The notes under the pieces are model-generated. The model was not told where the DNA came from. It ran no database searches and was given only the letters and a program-made list of their open reading frames with translations. From Pseudomonadota bacterium (GTDB lineage: Bacteria > Desulfobacterota > Syntrophobacteria > Syntrophobacterales > Syntrophobacteraceae), in contig JAEZHY010000131.1 of assembly GCA_023416335.1 (NCBI GenBank), positions 1-56,055 of the forward strand: DNA of 56,055 nt. The letters are read 5' to 3'. Below are positions 52,503 to 56,055 of this stretch, piece after piece. Each line of letters begins with the position of its first letter. Within the stretch, counting starts at the first letter, position 1. The position numbers were made by a program, and so were the translations under genes.

Positions 52503-53141
52503 ATGAAAACTCTGGAATACAAGGGCAAGGTTTATGAGATCGACGAAGACGATTTTCTGACAAATCCCGAGAAATGGGATGAAGACTTCGCCGAAGGCAT
52601 GGCCTCCCGAACCGGTATTAGCGGGGGTCTCACGGATTCGCACTGGAAGATTTTGCGCTACATCAGGAAAGGTTACGCGGAAGAGGGCAAACTGCCGATG
52701 GTTTACAAGACCTGCCAGGCCCACAAGCTACGTTCCGCCGACCTTGCGAAACTGTTTCCGGAGGGCTACAGACGAGGAGCATGCAAACTCGCAGGATTGT
52801 CATACCTGGCCGAGGACGTCGTATACTCCTGTGCTGCGAGACCCAAGGTCAAAGCCGCCCCGGGTAAGGTCTACCGGGTTAATGTAGCGGGTTTCCTCGT
52901 CGATCCCTCCGAATGGGATGAGGATTATGCAGCACACAAGATGGTCGAAATGAAAATGACCGGCCCCAACGAAAAGCAATGCCTGATCATTCATTACCTG
53001 CGCGACAAGTATGCCGCAACCGGAAAGGTCCCGACTGTCTATGAGACCTGTGCCGACAATGGAATGGAAATCGGCGAACTGGGCGAACTGTTCCCGGACG
53101 GGTATCATCGCGGGGCCGTCAAGATTGCCGGACTGCAGTAA
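52503..53141 (+). CDS. Tandem DsrC/TusE-like sulfur-carrier protein
   Basis: A 212-residue protein made of two DsrC-like halves (about 5-101 and 121-212). Each starts with a strand ending V-x-x-x-GFL or DDFL and contains W-D-EDFA or W-DEDYA, a helix H-W/Q-K-I-L-x-Y-R and P-x-V-Y-x-T-C, and ends LFP-x-GY-x-RGA-K-AGL. The conserved penultimate cysteine of DsrC is present in the first half (C94 in RGACKLAGL) but is Val206 in the second. Neither half has the terminal Cys of true DsrC. It therefore cannot form the usual intramolecular trisulfide, and a regulatory or single-Cys persulfide role is possible. GGAG precedes its ATG; a strong terminator follows. Confidence 0.85.
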   Translation: MKTLEYKGKVYEIDEDDFLTNPEKWDEDFAEGMASRTGISGGLTDSHWKILRYIRKGYAEEGKLPMVYKTCQAHKLRSADLAKLFPEGYRRGACKLAGLSYLAEDVVYSCAARPKVKAAPGKVYRVNVAGFLVDPSEWDEDYAAHKMVEMKMTGPNEKQCLIIHYLRDKYAATGKVPTVYETCADNGMEIGELGELFPDGYHRGAVKIAGLQ

Positions 53142-53170
53142 CAGACAATTTGATTCGGCGAAGTTCCCAG

Positions 53171-53209
53171 GTGGGCACGAACTTCCTGTTCGTGCCCACT
53201 TTATTTTTA
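53171..53209 (+). terminator. Intrinsic terminator of the DsrC-like gene
   Basis: GTGGGCACGAAC and GTTCGTGCCCAC form a perfect 12-base-pair stem with a five-base loop TTCCT, followed by a T-rich run (TTTATTTTTAA). It begins 30 bases after the stop. Confidence 0.75.
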
Positions 53210-53308
53210 AACCGATACGGTTCTCCCCGCTCCTCTTTTGAATCCAGCGTAGCCGCCACATTCCCGGATGCACTTTGGACGAGAATGAAGCTTCCATTCC
53301 CGTCACGT

Positions 53309-53392
53309 TGAGGCACGGTTTCCTGACCGTGCCGGCCGGGAACTGCGGAATGTGACCCAGCTCACCATTCACCTTTATTGAAGTTTCACAGG
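53309..53392 (-). repeat. Dispersed repeat family C, copy 3 (inverted), with an adjacent hairpin
   Basis: On the minus strand it reads GAAACTTCAATAAAGGTGAA followed by TGGTGAGC, matching the starts of the repeats at 16371 and 41031. Just beyond is a GGCACGGT/ACCGTGCC hairpin with loop TTCCTG, which resembles the terminator hairpin at 53171. The element fills most of the space between the DsrC-like and ABC genes. Confidence 0.55.
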
Positions 53393-53558
53393 ATCAATCG
53401 ATGCATATTGCCTTTTTGCTTTGTTAACCTAGAATTCATGGCAATTGTTTGACCAAGCAGGTGAAAATTAGGATAAGGCAAACTGCCCCTGAGGTACATA
53501 TGAGAAAAAAGAATTTAGAGTTAACCGAATGCATCGTAACCCTGCGGAGGACTGTCCG

Positions 53559-54335
53559 GTGAATGAATCCTCAGCAGCGCGGAATCCTACCGAATCGAAG
53601 GTGCTTTCGGTTGTCAATTTGCGCAAAGAGTACGGCAACACGACGGCAGTCGACGGCGTCTCTTTCGATGTGGGCGTAAACGAAATAGTCGGACTGCTTG
53701 GCCCGAACGGCGCCGGGAAGACTACGACCATCAGCATGATCCTGGGTGTTTTGCAGCCGAGTGCCGGAACCATCCTCATCGAGGGCCTGGACATTTCGAA
53801 GGAGCGTTCACGGGCAGCGGAGCAGACAAACTTCGCGGCCGTTTACGCTCCGTTGCCGGGCAACCTGACCGTATACCAGAATCTCAAGATATTCGGGCTT
53901 CTGTACGAAGTTGAAAACCTGGCCGAACGAATAAACGTGCTGCTCGAGCAGTTCGATCTCACCGCCCTGAAAAACGTCAAATGCGGCGTGCTCTCATCTG
54001 GAGAACAAACGCGTGTGAGCCTGGCAAAAGCGATGCTTAACCGCCCTCGCCTGCTGCTGCTCGATGAGCCCACCGCATCGCTCGATCCCTCCACGGCACA
54101 GAACATCCGGGGGAGGATCCGAAGGTTCGCCTCAAGGGGAACGGGCGGCGTCCTTTGGACTTCCCACAACATGTACGAGGTGGAGGAAGTCTGCGGACGC
54201 GTACTCTTCCTCTCGCGCGGCAGGATTCTACTCGAAGGGGATCCCAAAACCCTGCCCGCCGAACACGGCAAGAAGACACTCGAAGAACTCTTCATTTCGG
54301 TGGCGCGCGAACCGCTTGCCTTCGAGGGAGCGTGA
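53559..54335 (+). CDS. ABC transporter ATP-binding protein (ABC-2 type)
   Basis: A 258-residue ATPase. The GTG at 53559 has GGAGG seven bases upstream; an ATG at 53529 is in frame but without a site. Walker A GLLGPNGAGKTTTISMIL, Q-loop region YAPLPGNLTVYQNLKIFGLL, signature LSSGEQTRVSLAKAML, Walker B LLLLDEPTASLDPSTAQNI and H-loop LWTSHNMYEVEEV are all intact. It is the energy-coupling subunit for the permease 3 bases downstream. Relatives export drugs, polysaccharides or lipids. Confidence 0.93.
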   Translation: MNESSAARNPTESKVLSVVNLRKEYGNTTAVDGVSFDVGVNEIVGLLGPNGAGKTTTISMILGVLQPSAGTILIEGLDISKERSRAAEQTNFAAVYAPLPGNLTVYQNLKIFGLLYEVENLAERINVLLEQFDLTALKNVKCGVLSSGEQTRVSLAKAMLNRPRLLLLDEPTASLDPSTAQNIRGRIRRFASRGTGGVLWTSHNMYEVEEVCGRVLFLSRGRILLEGDPKTLPAEHGKKTLEELFISVAREPLAFEGA

Positions 54336-54338
54336 CCG

Positions 54339-55142
54339 ATGCGCTTCAATCGTACAAAGGCAGTAGTGCTTCGCTATTTCTATCTCCTGCGCGGAAGTCC
54401 CGCGCGTGTGCTGCCGCTCTTCATCTGGGTCGCGATCGACATGCTGTTGTGGGGCTTTCTTACGAAATATCTGAATATTATCTCTTCGAGCGGCTTCAAT
54501 TTCGTGCCGGCCCTCCTGGGTGCGGTTCTTCTCTGGAACTTTTTCATTCGAATCATGCAGGGGGTGACCCTGGCATTTTTTGAAGACGTCTGGTCGCGCA
54601 ATTTTCTCAATATATTTGCCACACCCATGACCATTTCTGAATATGTGAGCGGCCTCGTGCTCTCGAGCATTGCGACGAGCGCAGTGGTACTGACCGCGAT
54701 GGTTATCCTTGCAGCCGTTGCGTTCGACCTCTCCTTAAAGATTTACGGGCTCATGCTGATCCCGTTTCTACTCGTGCTCTTTCTGTTCGGTATCGCCCTG
54801 GGCATTTTGGGGAGCGCTATTGTGCTGAGGTTCGGACCGGCTTCGGAATGGTTCATCTGGCCCATTCCCGCTCTTATTTCACCGTTCGCCGGAGTCCTGT
54901 ATCCCATTTCCGTACTCCCGAAATGGATGCAGTTCATCTCGTACCTGCTGCCGCCCTCCTACGTTTTTGAAAACCTGAGAGCGATAATATCGGGGGAACA
55001 GCCGTCCGGAAGCGCTCTGCTGCTCGGAGGCTTTCTTTGCGTCCTTTACGTTCTGCTCGCATCCTGGTTCTTTGCCCGTATTTATAAATATGCCGTACGA
55101 ACCGGCCTGATCGCCCGCTATAGTGCGGAAAGCGTGAGCTGA
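54339..55142 (+). CDS. ABC-2 type permease
   Basis: A 267-residue membrane protein with about six hydrophobic segments in the ABC-2 layout. The N-terminal helix (about 20-40) is followed by FVPALLGAVLLWNFFIRIMQ, which resembles the coupling region. A LLPPSYVFENLRAIISGEQP segment lies near the C-terminus. It starts 3 bases after the ATPase stop and forms an exporter with it. The substrate is unknown. The following DUF169 gene is 39 bases away and may be co-transcribed. Confidence 0.88.
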   Translation: MRFNRTKAVVLRYFYLLRGSPARVLPLFIWVAIDMLLWGFLTKYLNIISSSGFNFVPALLGAVLLWNFFIRIMQGVTLAFFEDVWSRNFLNIFATPMTISEYVSGLVLSSIATSAVVLTAMVILAAVAFDLSLKIYGLMLIPFLLVLFLFGIALGILGSAIVLRFGPASEWFIWPIPALISPFAGVLYPISVLPKWMQFISYLLPPSYVFENLRAIISGEQPSGSALLLGGFLCVLYVLLASWFFARIYKYAVRTGLIARYSAESVS

Positions 55143-55181
55143 AAACGCTTGTCACATCTCACACATTCACGGAGGAAGAGT

Positions 55182-55994
55182 ATGAGTACATTGAGCGAAT
55201 TTCTGGAGGTCCTTGGGATTTCCGAGGAACCGTTCGGCATGTTCTATACCGACACGGAACCGAAGGATGGATTCGTGCCCAAAGAAGGGGCGAAGTTCTC
55301 GCGCGAGATGGAAGAGCGGGGAGAACTCGGCCCGGCAATGTTTCAGAACTGGTCCTGCGTGATGGGGCATATCTGGCTTGCCCGCAGGAAGAAGACCGCC
55401 GCTTACTTCGAGGGCAAACGTTATGGATGCGTGGGCGGATCGTTCTACCTCGGGTTCCACAAACCTCAACTCGATTTCATAGCCCATTATGTTTCGACCG
55501 GTATTCCCGGCAGGATGGAAGGCGAGCGTTACCTGCCCTCCCCGGAGGTGACCCGCCGCTTTTTTGCCGAGATCGATCCACGGCCGGCGCCCGCCCGGTT
55601 TTGCGTATTCAAACCGGTCAGCCAATTCGGCGAAGGAGAGATTCCCGAAACGGTCACGTTCTTCGCTCGCGGCGAGGCAATGGGCGGGCTGTGCACCCTC
55701 GCGGCATTTGTCACCGAGGATTTCGAAGTCGTGGTCTCGCCTTTCGGCGCCGGATGCAGTTATGTGGCGACCTGGCCCCTGCACTATCTGGCGCAGGGAA
55801 AAACGAGAGCCGTCCTGGGCGGTTGGGACCCCTCCGACAGGAAGTTCATGAAGACCGACGAAATGACCTTTTCTGTTCCCTACACCCTGTTTACGAAGTT
55901 TCTCGACAGATGGAAGGATTCGTTCCTCACGACCGAGACCTGGACCGGAGTGAAAAAGAAGATCGCCAAGAGCCGGGAAACGTGGGGGGATTAG
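55182..55994 (+). CDS. DUF169-family protein
   Basis: A 270-residue soluble protein. The ATG at 55182 has GGAGGAAG directly upstream; the frame back to 55149 adds no conserved sequence. Landmarks of DUF169 are EPFGMFYTDTEP near the start, YGCVGGSFYLGF in the middle, RFCVFKPVSQF, and DFEVVVSPFGAGCSYVATWP near the C-terminus with conserved Gly/Cys residues. The family is common in anaerobes and archaea. Its biochemical role is not established. Cysteines in CVMGHIW and GCSY might bind a cofactor. Confidence 0.88.
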   Translation: MSTLSEFLEVLGISEEPFGMFYTDTEPKDGFVPKEGAKFSREMEERGELGPAMFQNWSCVMGHIWLARRKKTAAYFEGKRYGCVGGSFYLGFHKPQLDFIAHYVSTGIPGRMEGERYLPSPEVTRRFFAEIDPRPAPARFCVFKPVSQFGEGEIPETVTFFARGEAMGGLCTLAAFVTEDFEVVVSPFGAGCSYVATWPLHYLAQGKTRAVLGGWDPSDRKFMKTDEMTFSVPYTLFTKFLDRWKDSFLTTETWTGVKKKIAKSRETWGD

Positions 55995-55998
55995 CGCT

Positions 55999-56055
55999 AT
56001 GCCGAAACCTATTGCCATTACGGTCGCGCGGGAACTGGGAAGCGGAGGATCGTAC
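55999..56055 (+). CDS. Cytidylate-kinase-like protein, partial (5' end only)
   Basis: The last 57 bases encode PKPIAITVARELGSGGSY from the ATG at 55999. The segment I-A-x-x-RELGSGGS is the P-loop start of the cytidylate-kinase-like family (often called Cytidylate_kin2) found beside diverse genes in Desulfobacterota. Only 19 residues are visible, so the rest of the protein is unknown. It starts four bases after the DUF169 stop and is probably in the same transcript. Confidence 0.65.
   Translation, partial: MPKPIAITVARELGSGGSY

Noticed and set aside
1..56055. tRNA, rRNA, CRISPR arrays, intact insertion sequences or prophage
   Set aside because: No cloverleaf, rRNA segment, regularly spaced repeat, transposase or integrase was seen by reading both strands. 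A tRNA scan could still reveal a missed gene.

Overview
The window is bacterial chromosome with moderately high G+C. It most likely comes from an anaerobic Desulfobacterota (deltaproteobacterial) lineage of the Syntrophobacter type. That placement is inferred from gene content: a two-subunit glycine decarboxylase with lipoate genes, a DsrC-like protein, a multiheme cytochrome with an apparent UGA-encoded residue, a haem-binding hybrid kinase, an arylsulfotransferase-like protein and DUF169. No rRNA, tRNA or CRISPR array was seen.

Layout. 1-1.5 kb: the end of a GAF/HDOD signalling pair (minus). 1.5-6.1 kb: a decayed accessory stretch with a partial gene duplication, a frameshifted DUF11 gene, an AT-rich membrane/lipoprotein operon, a truncated surface-protein remnant and a PIN-type toxin-antitoxin pair. 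6.2-8.6 kb: a three-gene periplasmic operon (unknown protein, arylsulfotransferase-like protein, helix-hairpin-helix protein). 9.2-16.3 kb: small genes including a histidine-rich peptide, DUF1566, trmL, rfaE2, a MoaE-like gene, the multiheme cytochrome and an ArgO-like exporter, with 1.1 kb of repeat-rich non-coding DNA. 16.5-22.5 kb: an ADP-ribosylation/crystallin J1-like protein, an FtsK translocase and a Cache-domain chemoreceptor. 23-28.5 kb: a secreted beta-helix protein, an HD phosphohydrolase and a coupled AAA ATPase/DUF4276 pair that resembles a defence cassette. 28.8-39.1 kb: a frameshifted acyltransferase, a multicopper oxidase, a large hybrid kinase and a decayed ClC channel gene. 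39.3-48.6 kb: a coherent glycine-cleavage and lipoylation cluster (lrp-like, gcvT, gcvH, gcvPA, gcvPB, lipB, lipA, hydrolase; divergent lpdA). 49.6-56 kb: an HATPase-GNAT fusion, an MFS transporter, a tandem DsrC-like protein, an ABC exporter, DUF169 and the start of a cytidylate-kinase-like gene.

How the genes work together. The clearest pathway is glycine oxidation. The P, T, H and L proteins of the glycine cleavage system are encoded with both lipoylation enzymes (LipB and LipA) and a likely Lrp-type regulator. The strongest novelty candidate is the cytochrome at 14462-15646. Its reading frame is cut by one TGA, continues with family-like sequence for 104 further residues, and has a SECIS-like hairpin at the expected distance after the TGA. 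Other unusual items are the tandem DsrC-like protein that lacks the terminal cysteine, the HATPase-GNAT fusion, and several families of dispersed hairpin repeats shared between distant intergenic regions.
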